Made by a program: the position numbers and the translations under genes
Origin: Gnetum montanum
Lineage: Eukaryota; Streptophyta; Gnetopsida; Gnetales; Gnetaceae
Length of the DNA: 64,000 nt
Direction of reading: 5' to 3'
NCBI GenBank assembly: GCA_015680685.1
Contig: MNCI01010021.1
Location: 185,257 to 249,256, forward strand
Part shown: positions 1-10,900 of the stretch, in pieces
How positions within the stretch are numbered: the first letter of the stretch is position 1
How the letters are laid out: every line of letters begins with the position of its first letter
The notes under the pieces: generated by a model
Told to the model about the DNA's origin: nothing
Database searches by the model: none
What the model saw: only the letters and a program-made list of their open reading frames with translations

Positions 1-33
1 ATATCGCGGCCCATGCGATATCGCGTCTCATCA
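1..33 (-). repeat. Edge of an LTR related to solo LTR H
   Basis: Read on the minus strand from position 33 the sequence starts TGATGAGACGCGATATCGC and then runs GGGCCGCGATAT. This matches the start of the LTR at 54120 (TGATGAGACACG, then GGCCGCGATATCGCG). It is the 5' end of a minus-oriented LTR whose body lies left of the window. Whether it is a solo LTR or one end of an element cannot be seen. Confidence 0.7.
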
Positions 34-104
34 ATCACTAAACTTAACATATTATCAAAACAAGTATTAGACTAACTCATTAGATAATGATACTTATAGG
101 ATAA

Positions 105-331
105 CGATGAAAGTGAAATAGAAGCTAAAATGCAATGTATTGGATGGCAATATTATTATTACTCTATGCTCTCTCTATGTGGTATTCACAATTTTTTTGT
201 GATGTGAAAAAGGAAATTCAACAGTTGATTTTTGTACTTACTGTCATATTTAATGCACCTACGTACTACTACACTATGAGTACTTCACAGAGATAATTTG
301 AAAGTCATCAAAACCTAAAGCTTTAATACCA
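105..331 (-). repeat. Leader of tandem element L, with primer-binding site
   Basis: This stretch is a diverged direct copy of 4225-4407, with an insertion near 145-200. At 320-331 GCTTTAATACCA is the complement of TGGTATTAAAGC, a decayed tRNA-iMet type primer-binding site (TGGTATCAGAGC), directly against the LTR at 332. It therefore belongs to a second internal region lying to the left. Positions 34-104 hold nothing recognisable. Confidence 0.6.
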
Positions 332-801
332 TGTTCAAGTTTTGTTATGTTAATCACTGGATCTAAGACATAATAGAAATGATTTAATGACTACTAAGAT
401 TGACATATACATGCACCTTATAATATAATAAATTCAAATCTAAAAACATAAATAGAAAAAATAATAGAGAAAAATAAACTAACCAAATATCTCTATCATA
501 AGATATATACAAAGTTGTACATTGTATTGTACATGATTATTTCTATATTGTACATTTTGAGAAGACCAAGTTCATTACTTATATACTTATAAAGGAATAG
601 TTACATTTAGTGGAAAAACAGATACAATGAATAGTTTTTATTAGTTAAGAGACTTAATTATACATAACTAACTTGAATATAATACAAATCACTATAAATA
701 GTATTCTACACCATAATAGTGTATACATAAGATCATAATATGACTAAATATAGACACTAACTAGCATGCTAAGCTTGCCATAATATACCAAATCTTCAAC
801 A
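332..801 (-). repeat. LTR of element L (middle LTR)
   Basis: A 470-bp LTR bounded by TGTTCAAG and TTCAACA on the + strand. It is repeated, truncated, at 4408-4763. On its right, 802-812 reads on the minus strand as CTTGAGGGGTAG followed by TGTTGAAG, a typical polypurine tract and LTR junction. On its left is a primer-binding site. Having both signals marks it as the shared LTR of a tandem or three-LTR arrangement. Confidence 0.7.
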
Positions 802-984
802 CTACCCCTCAAGTTTAACATGGAGTTATAAAATAATTTTGTTTTACTATATATAATCAAATCCATGATTGTAGGTGAATGAAGTATAAAAATCACCACA
901 TTCTAACTAATCTTCACAAAACTATAAAAATTAGATATTCATAAGCACACCTAGTGATATTTTATGTGATGAAAGAATACCAAT

Positions 985-1450
985 AAAATTAAAGGAAAAC
1001 TTTTACAGAATAGCAATCAAGTCTACTATCTTATATGGTGTTGAATGGTAGGCAATACAAAAGAACCATGAACAACAAATTAGTGTGGCAAAAATGCAAA
1101 TGCTTTGACAGAAATTGAATGTTACTATAAGAGATAAAATACACAATATACACATCAAAGGAAGACTTGGAGTGGCTTCTATTTCACATAAGCTAAAAGA
1201 ATAGTGGCTTAGATGGTTTGGACATGTGCAAAGAAGATCAAACAACAAGCCTATAAACATAGATTGCACCATCATTGTTATAAGAAAGCTACCAAAAGGA
1301 AGATCAAAGATGATTTAAAGAAACTACAAATAAAGAAGGATTTAGCTCTTCGTAGAGGTAAATGATGAAAAAGAACTTATGCAATTGATCCCATTTTTTT
1401 GGGGCATGGTGAAGATGATGATAATGATGATGATAATGATAAGCACAACT
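985..1450 (+). mobile_element. RTE-type LINE 3' fragment
   Basis: Translation in broken frames gives the C-terminal region of plant RTE LINE reverse transcriptases: 'YLIWC' matching the usual ILYGVECWA, then 'RWFGHVQRR' near 1211-1235. The 3' tail is a GATGATAATGATGATGATAATGAT microsatellite at about 1413-1442, the short-repeat end usual for RTE elements. Only the 3' end is present and it has many stops. Positions 1451-1994 are AT-rich with nothing recognised. Confidence 0.75.
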
Positions 1451-1994
1451 AACACTCTGAAAAAATGCTATTAGAATGAAATTCCAAGATAACATTGCAT
1501 TTTAAAAGTAAGCACCATAAAGCCTAAAAATTATCAATTAAATCTTTAACTAGTAAAGCAAATAAAAATTAATGAAATATGATAGTGAGAAATATTTCTT
1601 TCTTAAACAAATGTTGTAACTCATTTTAATCATTATCAAATAATTTTTAAAATGCAAGAAACAACTAGAGATCTCAAGGGTGATTATCTCCTTCAAAATA
1701 TATTACAACATAATCGAAGTATAAACCATAGAATAGAAACATATATTATCATAGTAAATTTTGAATCAAATTACTTCACCGTCCAACAAAAGAGGTTACA
1801 AATAAATTTAATACAAAGAAAATGCTAAATAAGAATCATTAGTTAATAAATGAGGCTATATTTATACCCATAAGATTATCAAAAACATTTGTTGGTAATT
1901 TTCGCAATGACTTCGCAATAGAGTCCTTCATTACGAACTCTTCTAGAATCACAAGAACATTTGAAGGTGGTAGTGGAACATCTTAAGATAGCTA

Positions 1995-3975
1995 TTAAGT
2001 ATCAGGTTCAGTAGACTTCTTTTGATTCTTTGCTAAAACTTCACTAAAGGTCATTGAAAGTGACAATGGCATTACAGTAGACTCAAATTGTAGCTCATAA
2101 CATTTTTTCAAAGCTAATTTCAATAATTTTATATAATGATCTATGAAGCTATTAGTAACAATTTGTTCTTGTAAACTAATTACTGTATCCTCTAGCTTCA
2201 TTCTCTAGATGTTGAAGGTCTCTTAGAGTTTATTCTTTTATACATTGAGATTCTCCACATAGTTTTGAAGAAAACCAACCTTCTCTTATCACCCTCTAGC
2301 TTCATGTTCTACACTATCAATTCCTCCAGTCTTTTAGCAAGTTCAACCTCAGTGCTAGAACCCACGATATTCCTTGTTTTTTTTAGTGTAACTAGTTCTT
2401 GTGACTATATCTTTGCTAGCTTTAATGCATCCTTAACCTCTCCTTTGTACTTTAAAAATGATTTGGAATACTTATCTTTTTCTTCATAGGCACACCTTAG
2501 GTCTTTATTCAACATCTCATTCTATCCCAAAGCTACATCAAATACTACTTTATTATTCCTTAATCTCACACTATAGGCTTCAGCCCTAAAGTAATATCCC
2601 ACCATGTTATAATTCATACACATTAAATTATACAATATATTATTACACAACAATGACATTTATCTTTGAGAGCTGACTAAGATCCTTATTTACCATGCCT
2701 ATGATTATGACTAGAAAGTCATATTCATTTCAGCTTTTAAAATCTTTCTAAGAAACCTTTTTATATAGTGTCTCTTCTATGGGACTCTTCTGTATTAATG
2801 CTTTGAATACGTTAATGGTTGACTTGAGTTGTACAATCTTGTTTAAAAAGCTATGGTGTTGTAACACCACATGCACTATGGATGGTGACAAGTAGTCAAA
2901 TTCCACCTTGCTCTGCCTCTCAAACTACACATCAGTAAGCTACTTTATTTTTAGAATCTTTGTGGTTATCTACTTACGCTTCAAGAAACAACCATAAAAC
3001 CAGCTCCTTATTATTACTCTTCACCACCACAGTGACATCCATAACACTGGAGTTATTGAATACCTTAATGAAGGTAGGAAGAAGGTAGGCATAAGAGAAG
3101 TGAGGAATAGCCACTATGTAGTATGATAATATATGCCCCTTCATCTCTATCTTCAAAATTGACAACTAATCCACACAGCTTTCTTCTTTCACTGTGGCAT
3201 AAAGCATACTCAACAAAGACCACAAGATTGCATTTTTCCTATCCTTAACAATAACAAAATATGCAATAATATCTGCCAAATCAAAATATGACATCTTTAC
3301 TTATGAGACTAAAATTCACACAATGGCAATAGTACATGCTTTTCCCACTCATCCTCATTGAAAAAACACTCCAACAACTAATGTCTAGGAAAATTCCTTG
3401 TTTCAAAGCATAATCTATCTTTATTATTTAAAAACAAAGCTATAGGAAGCTTTTCTAGAGTCTAAAAAACCACTAGGTCTAGACTAATATATAAAATAAC
3501 CATTACTGGAGATTATGATGAAATTATCCATCACTACATCATTCCTCAGCATTGTAAACTTTATAAAAAGTGTCAAACCAAACCTCCCTAATTTTGAACT
3601 ATGCCATTCATTAACTAACTCCATGACCAATGTCAAATCATAATAATGATACTGAACATTGATCCTAAACATTCCATATCTAATTTACTTCTCCTTGGTT
3701 AATAGTACATCAAAATTTCTTATTTTGTTAATCATCACCTCATAAAAAGAGGCCATTACTAAATGCAACTTGATCTTCTTCATGGCCACTTTAGAACTAG
3801 AAAGTTTACCATGGGGACTACCATGGTAGTTATGTGGTTGCAATTTTGACAGTGGTGAAGGCAACATTATTTCACTCTCCATACATTCTAATGATTTTGG
3901 TAGTAGGATGCACTAATTACACTTTCTCTTTGATGAACCTCATGCTTGTCTATGACCTCTAGTAACATGAGCCAT
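1995..3975 (-). pseudogene. Decayed accessory ORF of element L
   Basis: From an ATG at 3975 (MAHVTRGHRQA, then a Ser/Lys/Arg-rich stretch) a broken reading runs down to about 1995, with open blocks at 3685-3882, 3484-3672, 2974-3165 and 1995-2201. The block at 2974-3165 (PHFSYAYLLPTFIKVFN) resembles the end of the 'putative plant transposon protein' domain found in third ORFs of plant Ty3/gypsy elements. The last part is Lys/Glu/Leu-rich and probably coiled coil. No gag, protease or RT is seen between the two LTRs, so L looks non-autonomous. The domain match is by eye only and is the weak point. Confidence 0.45.
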
Positions 3976-4395
3976 TTTGACAAATATTTGGTCTAAAATA
4001 GAGAAAACTAAGATTTTTTGTAAAATTCAAAATTTGAAATGTGGAAAACATATTCACATCTATTTCAAGTCATTACCCATGGTTCTCTTTCCTTTAAATT
4101 GATGAAAAATCGAAAACGCTAATTGATCTAATAAAAAAACAACAAAATGACAAACTATTCTATTCTTTATAATTTCAATAGAAAACTATGAGATTTTTTA
4201 TTGTAAATTAGCAAAAAATATTTACAGGCTAAAGATTAAAGTGAAATATAAGCTAAAATGAAAGTTTTTGAATGGTGATGTGAAAAATGAAATTCAACGA
4301 TTGATTTTTATACTTACCATCGTATTTAATGCACTTAACTACTACTACACCATAAGCACTTCACATTGAGAATTTGAAAATCATCAAAACCTAAA

Positions 4396-4407
4396 GCTTT
4401 GATACCA
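4396..4407 (-). other. Primer-binding site of element L (tRNA-iMet type)
   Basis: GCTTTGATACCA on the + strand is the complement of TGGTATCAAAGC, one change from the tRNA-iMet primer site TGGTATCAGAGC. It directly abuts the LTR at 4408 and fixes the minus orientation of the element. Positions 3976-4395 are its untranslated leader. Confidence 0.75.
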
Positions 4408-4763
4408 TGTTGAACTTTGTGATATTAATGACCAGGTCCAAAATATAATAGAAATGATTAAATTACTATTGAGATTGAAATAAACATGCACCATTGGATA
4501 TAACAAATTTACAGTATTATGTGTCAAACCTAAAAACATAAACTATAAAAAGTAGCAGAGAAAAATAAAGTAACTAAATATCTCTATCATAAGATATCTA
4601 CTAAGTTGTACATTGTATTATACATTGTTGTTTCAGTACTGTACATTTTGAGAAAACCAAGTTCATCACTTATATAGTTATAACAGAACAATTACATTCG
4701 GTGGACAAATAGTTATTATTAGTTAAGAGACTTGATTATATATAATAACATGAATATAATAAA
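4408..4763 (-). repeat. 5' LTR of element L, truncated
   Basis: Starts TGTTGAAC on the + strand and aligns with 332 to about 690. The outer ~110 bp present in the other LTR are missing. The sequence changes at about 4763 into the 3' half of a SINE-like repeat. Confidence 0.65.
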
Positions 4764-4862
4764 GTTGAGTTATAAAGTTTTAATTGGACCATATATCTTA
4801 GGATGTAACTATATTACAATTATCTCAAGGTTCCAACACATCCCTTTCTCACCCTACCCTGC
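4763..4862 (+). mobile_element. SINE-like repeat, 3' part
   Basis: Matches the second half of the copy at 5345-5512: 'ataaagttttaattgga', then 'tattacaattatctcaagg' and 'ttccaacac', followed by a C-rich end. The tRNA-like head is missing. Confidence 0.45.
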
Positions 4863-4911
4863 ATCCACCAATATAATGAGCTAACCACTTGAGCTACCAA
4901 TCACTTGTAAT

Positions 4912-5030
4912 AATAAGGTAATAACCTAATGGTAACACTCTTGGTTTTGAATCTCTAAGTTATGGGTTCAATTCTAGTGGGCAATGCAAAGTTATAAAGT
5001 TCTAATTGAACTTTGTATCTTGGCATATAG
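4912..5030 (+). mobile_element. tRNA-derived SINE-like copy
   Basis: TAACCTAATGGTAAC near 4921 fits a box A (consensus TRGCNNAGTGG), and GGGTTCAATTCTAG near 4973 fits a box B (GGTTCRANNCC). The spacing is tRNA-like. The body GGGCAATG...TAATTGAACT is shared with the copy at 5345-5512, and this copy ends early. A tRNA-headed SINE is the simplest reading. Positions 5031-5344 hold nothing recognised. Confidence 0.5.
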
Positions 5031-5344
5031 CATATTCTTCTAATATTGGTTAAAACACATGATTTTGTTCTTCTTAATGATATATATTAGTCATTGGTTA
5101 CTTATCTTGCATAGCAATATGCATTCGTTCAAATTTTGGGTTACCTGTCTTGTAATCAAAGTTTCACTTGACAATTCAATGATGTGATGCAAAAGCATAA
5201 TATTTAAATAATTCATATTAAGTACTATTCTCGCCTTTTTTTACTTATTTGGGTTCTTCTTCAATAATTCAACGTTGCCTTAGATATAATGTTATTTATA
5301 CATAAGTATGCATTGTTAATCATTTGTAAGTGAACTCCATATTG

Positions 5345-5512
5345 TAAACAATGAAGTGTTAGCCTAGTAGTAAGACTATTTATTTAAAAGCTCCAAGTCA
5401 TGGGTTCAATTCTAGTGGGCAATGTTAAGTTATTAAATCCTAATTGAACTATATATCTTAGGGTGTACCTCTATTACAATTATTTTGGGGTTTCAACACA
5501 TTGCACCCCTTA
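5345..5512 (+). mobile_element. tRNA-derived SINE-like copy, longer
   Basis: Box A-like TTAGCCTAGTAGTAAGAC near 5357 and box B-like GGGTTCAATTCTAG near 5403 are followed by the shared body, ending near 'ggggtttcaacac' and a C-rich tail. Directly downstream (5513-5575) is a C/CCA-rich low-complexity tract. Positions 5576-5690 are unremarkable. Confidence 0.5.
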
Positions 5513-5689
5513 CCCTACCCCCTCCCCACCCACCACCACCACCAAGCCTCTCCCTCTCCCCCACCACGTCCACAATTGTCATCTTTAATCTATATTGTTA
5601 ATGGGTTAGCATAGAGAACTATTCACAAACTTCTAGTTACAATCATAGAAAGATAATTTTTTTAAATTTTTATCATCCTTGATAAATAT

Positions 5690-6590
5690 ATGAAAGTGAT
5701 TCAAGACATGTATGAAAATACTACCACTAAAATTAGAATAACTTGTAAAATAATATCTAATTTTTCAGTTAGCCCATACTTATTTGCCATCATTATAGAT
5801 GAATTAACAAAGGAAGTACAAAATGAAATCACTTCATGTATGTAATTTGAAGATAATATTGTGTTGGTGAATACAACTCAAGAAAACAATCTCATACTCT
5901 GGAATCAAAAGGCTTAGAAATTAGCAAAAGTAAGAATATATGGAATGCACTTTTAATAACTTAAATAGTGGTGAAATAGAATTAATGATTCAAGGCAAAA
6001 AAAAAGTCCCCCACTACCAATAATTTCTCTACTTAAGATCAATCCTCCAATCATATGGTGAAATCAATAGAGATATCAAAAATAAAAAATTAAGGCAAGA
6101 TGGTCAAAATGGAGACAAGCTAATGGTGTTCAATCAAAAAAGTTGGAGAAATTTTACAAAATAGCAATCAAGTCAATTATCTTATATGGTATTGAATATT
6201 GGGCAATACCAAAAAAAACATGAATAACAAATTAATATGATAGACTTGCAAATATTTTAATGGATGTTAAATGTTATTAGAAGAGATATACATAAAAAAG
6301 ACATTAGAGAAAGACTTACAATGGCTTCTATTTTACATAAACCAAAAGAATGACAACTTCAATGGTTTAGACATGATCAAACAATTGCTACATCACAATT
6401 CCAAGAAAACCACCAAAAGGAAAACCAAATAAGACATGGGAAAAACTTATCAAAGATGATTTTAAAAAATTACAAATAAATAAAGATCTAATTCTTCATA
6501 AAATAACTCATAGGATTATTGAGTGCAGCACCGTCACCCCTATCACTGGGAGAATGCTAAGATAATAATAATGATAATTATCATTATCTA
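5690..6590 (+). mobile_element. RTE-type LINE, degenerate 3' half
   Basis: Broken translation shows RT motifs of plant RTE LINEs in order: 'QDMYENTT', then 'SPYLFAIIMDELTKEVQ' near 5771-5822 (the conserved SPYLFALVMDELT), then 'FEDNIVLV' near 5848 matching the catalytic FADDIVLV with the first Asp of the pair read as Glu. The C-terminal region resembles the copy at 985-1450. The end is a TAATAATAATGATAATTATCATTAT tail near 6560-6588. Several stops and frameshifts make it dead. Confidence 0.8.
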
Positions 6591-7977
6591 CTCAAAAACC
6601 TAAAGACAGCACCAGAGAAAAGTGTTGACTTTTAGGTCAATGTCAATTGAAATTTCCATCAAATGTAAAGGTTATTTGCTGCTTTGATTCTAAAGTAGCC
6701 TTTTCTTATGCAATGTTCTGCCATTTCTTATCCAATGTTCTGAAAAATCTCACAGAAGGATCAAAGACAGCACTTATTACTTCTCCAATTAGTTTTCTTT
6801 GCTCAAAACCATTGTAATACAAATTGAATAAAAACAGGCCCTTACTGAATGATATTAATTATTTTCCAGTGGCAGAAAAAGACACTCTTAAACAACGCTG
6901 GTAATTAGCCTCAGAGCCAAAAATAACATCCATCACCTAAGTAATTCTATTGTTATCGCTCTGATCACACTTGAATAATCTTGACAAACGGTGATGCTAT
7001 GCAGCAAGATGCATGTCCATGAGGTATGCATTCCATGATCAGTTTTCAGGAAGCGACACAAGGCAAGCGCACTAACAATCTTGATTTCGAAGTTCCGATT
7101 AAGACCCGAAATCTTTGAAGTCCAATTTCAGAAAACGCGAACAATCCGTCATTGGAAAAAACTAAATCATAACTACTTCAGCACTAATAAACAAGAAAAA
7201 AATTGGAATTTCAAGATTTTGACCAATATCTAGCCCCACCTTCGTGCTCCAATATGATGTACCATCAAATTAACTACAAAGTAGATTATCTCACAACTGC
7301 TGGCTTCATCACTTCCCAATTAAAAATGAGAATTGTACCATCATTCTGTTACCAGAGACGAAGGTAATAATAGAATTTAAACGTGTTAATATGCCAAAGG
7401 AGAATTACAGTAAAAAGAGCTTCTACACCAAGCATGTTTTTATTTTAAAAAATACACAGATCAAATTGACAAAAAGTCCACCGGCAATAAATAACGATTG
7501 ACGGCAAGAACTTATAGCATCAAACTATTTCATCCAAAAAGCATGATATTATGGACACCCAAACTTGAAAGTTATCAAGATTCACGAGGATTGAGGAAAT
7601 GTAAGAACTTGTTCATCGAATGAAGAGCTACCAAAATCATATTACACTGGGAGACAAATATCAAAATCAATGATTGACTTACAGAAAGACTTCCAAACAA
7701 TATAAATCACATGCACTAAAATGATTGCACGGTTGAGCGCAATCACGCATATATACTAAAAAATTGAAGTAAAATCCTCCAGATTTTCATTTTCAATATC
7801 ATACTGAACAGTGTAGAGTGTATTTACTCCCGTTTCTGATCTTCAATATGCAGCTTCCACTAGAAGAGTGATGATTCCACTAGAAGAGTGATGAATTAAG
7901 CTGGAGAGCATTTGGCAATTTGTTCACACCTGAAGCTAGGCAAGCCATCTCTCAAATGGCTCAACAAACTTTAGAAA
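6591..7977. other. Downstream flank / 3' UTR side of the auxilin-like gene
   Basis: No ORF or repeat is recognised. The part next to 7978 must include the gene's 3' UTR (minus strand). A 15-bp sequence, CCACTAGAAGAGTGA, occurs twice in tandem at about 7857-7889. The polyadenylation site cannot be fixed by eye. Confidence 0.4.
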
Positions 7978-10900
7978 CTAAAAAAGCTCCTCTGAATTGA
8001 ACTTGTTCCAAGCTTCCTACATGATATTTAAAAGTGAAATATGAAAATAATACACATGAACAATCAAGAGGAAAACCAATTATCACTTCAGTCATAACAA
8101 AAATATTAGTTAGCAAACTTGAAAGAAGGCCTTGCTCACTAAGAGGTTATTGTATCGTTTTATTTTGTAATTCTGATTACAATCCCGCTTGGCTCAAACC
8201 TGCATTTTGCAGCACATGAGAGAAATAATTGATGCAATGTGACATACCTTCAGCATATCAAAAACTTTCTCTGCAATATACTTCTGCTGGGTTGTTGCAC
8301 CCTTCTGCTGCACTTTATCTGGATGTACACATAGAGTAGCTTTCCTGTAGACCTTTTTCACAGAAGCAGCTGTAATCACATCTGTCAATGACACAGGTTG
8401 CCAGCCAGCCTCCGGCCATAGGATCTGCAAAAAGATCGGTGCTAATAAATACATGAATCCACCATGATAAAGCACGAAAAAAATAAATTATATAAATGAT
8501 TAACTTTGCTTTTTAGGAGAATAATATTAGGAAGATCTTTAGTGTACAATAATAAGGCATAAGCCTAATCGGTTAAGAACTCGATGATAAGTGCTCATTT
8601 CTTGTAATGCTACAACCGTTGTAACTTCGTTGTAACTTACATATTGCAATGTGGAAAGCAAAGCTCTCAAATTCCCTTCCTTTCCTGCTGCCCATCTCTT
8701 TATCTCAGCATCCACTGTTTCAGCAAGCCTCTGAAAAATGAAGATGGTTAAGGTTGAACTGTTTAAAGAAAAGTTGTGCAAAACCATAACTAAACGTGAT
8801 AATTAGATTTGTAATGACTGCATTCTAGGAATAAATTTACATGTCTTTCAGCCTGTTCTCTCTGAGCTTGAAGATCGCGTTCATTCTTTTCAGCTAATGC
8901 TTTGGCCTGAAATTAAACAATTGAAAATTCATCACCAGTTACTAAGCACGCAATTAAAAAAATATTGAAAAAAGAATCTTAAAGGTTGATCCTTTAGTTC
9001 AACAGTAAGGGCTGCTTACCGCACGTTCACGTGTACGCTGATGTCTGTCCCACCTTGCCCTTCTTCTCTCTTCAGCCTCACCCTCAACCTCTTGAAACAC
9101 ATCTGATGAGGGTGCGGCATCTTCACAAGACAGCCAATATTTCGTAAAATCAGAAAAGACCAATAAATAAAATATTAAGTCCATTTCAGACTGGATATTA
9201 GAATGCTTTGAGCTCAGTTTCTGGATAACTTTCTTACTGAAAAGAGACGTAAAATCATCCACCATTGTAGTTTGGGATGCTGTTTTCCTCATGCTTGATG
9301 CTGGTGCTTGTGGAGGTGCTCTTCGAGGCCCTTCAGTCGATGAAGATGTTTTGTTTTGGAAAAGATCATCAAACACAGAATCCTAAAAATAATGCAAAAC
9401 GTGGCTCTTAACAAAAAATGGGAAGAGAGAAAGCAAGAGAGCCTGCACAAATGTGTGCAAGTTCATAGCGATTAAAAATTTTTTGAATGTCTTACTGCAG
9501 TAGGAGGCCTTTGCTTAGGCTCACTGGTTGCTCTGGAACCGATATTGCTAAAGAAAGACTCAAGATCATTATCATTTCTTCTTTCAGTTCTTTGTCTTTC
9601 TTTTGCTGCAGCTGCAGCTGCAGCTGCCCGCTCCCTGGCTTCTGCATTTGCTCTTGACACTGCAACTCGTTCAGCTCTCATCCTCACCTCTGCCGCAGCT
9701 CTTTCTACTGCAGCTTTTTCAGCTACAGCTCTTTCTGCCTTTTCTCTTGCTTCAGCAGCGGCTCTCTCCCTTGCCTCAGCCTGTGCCCTCTCTACAGCTG
9801 CTCTCTCTGCCCTTTCTCTTGCCTCACCTGCAGCCCTTTCTACTGCTGCCCTTTCCGCTGCCCTCTGCCTAGCCTCAGCTGCTGCCCTTTCTACCCTTTC
9901 CCTTTCTATCCTCTCCCTTTCTGCTCTCTCCCTTGCTTCAGTAGCTGCTCTTTCCCGAGCTTCAGCAGCTGCTCTTTCCCGAGCTTCCTTAGTTGCTCTT
10001 TCTACCGCAGCCCTTTGAGCCCTCTCACGTGCTTCTGCGGCTGCCCTTTCACGAGCTTCTTTGGTTGCTCTCTCAACTGCTATTCTATCTCTCTCCCTCT
10101 CTCTTTCTAATTCTCTCTCCCTTTCAATTCTCTGTCTCTCTCTCTCCTGCTCCTCTCGTTCTCTCTCTTCACGTAGACGAGCTTCATGGGCCAACCTAGC
10201 TGCTCGTTCCTTTTCCTCTCGCTCTTTAGCCTCCTGCAGTGCTTTTTCCTCTCTCTCTTTCTCCTTTGCTCTGTACATCCTAGCTTCTCTCTCCCTCTCC
10301 TCCTTCTCTCTTTCTCGGGCTTCTTTTGCCTGCTTAAGTTTTGCTTCTGCCTTCTCCATAGCTTCCATCATTGCAGCTGTTGAATCTCCTGCAGCAGAAT
10401 AATTCTCTCTCTGATCCCCATTCGATTGAACATGAGAACCACCCATGGCAAATTCTTCAAGTTTATATATTGAGGAAAAAGAATTTTCCCTCTTATCATT
10501 GAAGTGGGAAGTTTTCCTCGTGGAATCATGTTTGACAAACAAGGGAGGTGGTGGCCTTCTTGGAGGCGGTGCCCTTGTAGGCTGGGTAAATAGTATTACT
10601 TCATCAATTGTAATCCACCTGTCAGTGACAGACTCTGTGGCTCTATCAGACCTGGTAGATTGAGGAACCCCTTGAGAAATATCATCATCATACGAAGGAA
10701 AATCACTTCTGAATAAACGGGCATCTTTATTTGAAAAGGACTTGTTTGACACGTCATCATTGCTAGAAGATAAATCAAATTCTGTAATGCCACGCCCTGA
10801 ATATGCCACTGATGTATTCTTCTCCGAGTCTGAAACAAAATCTGTTGCAGATTTTCCCTGAAAAGTTTCATTGGCTCCTCTATGATTAGGACTTGAAGTT

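Noticed and set aside
9545-10402. Long + strand open frames rich in Ser, Leu and Ala
   Set aside because: They are antisense shadows of the repetitive coiled-coil exon of the auxilin-like gene and have no independent support.
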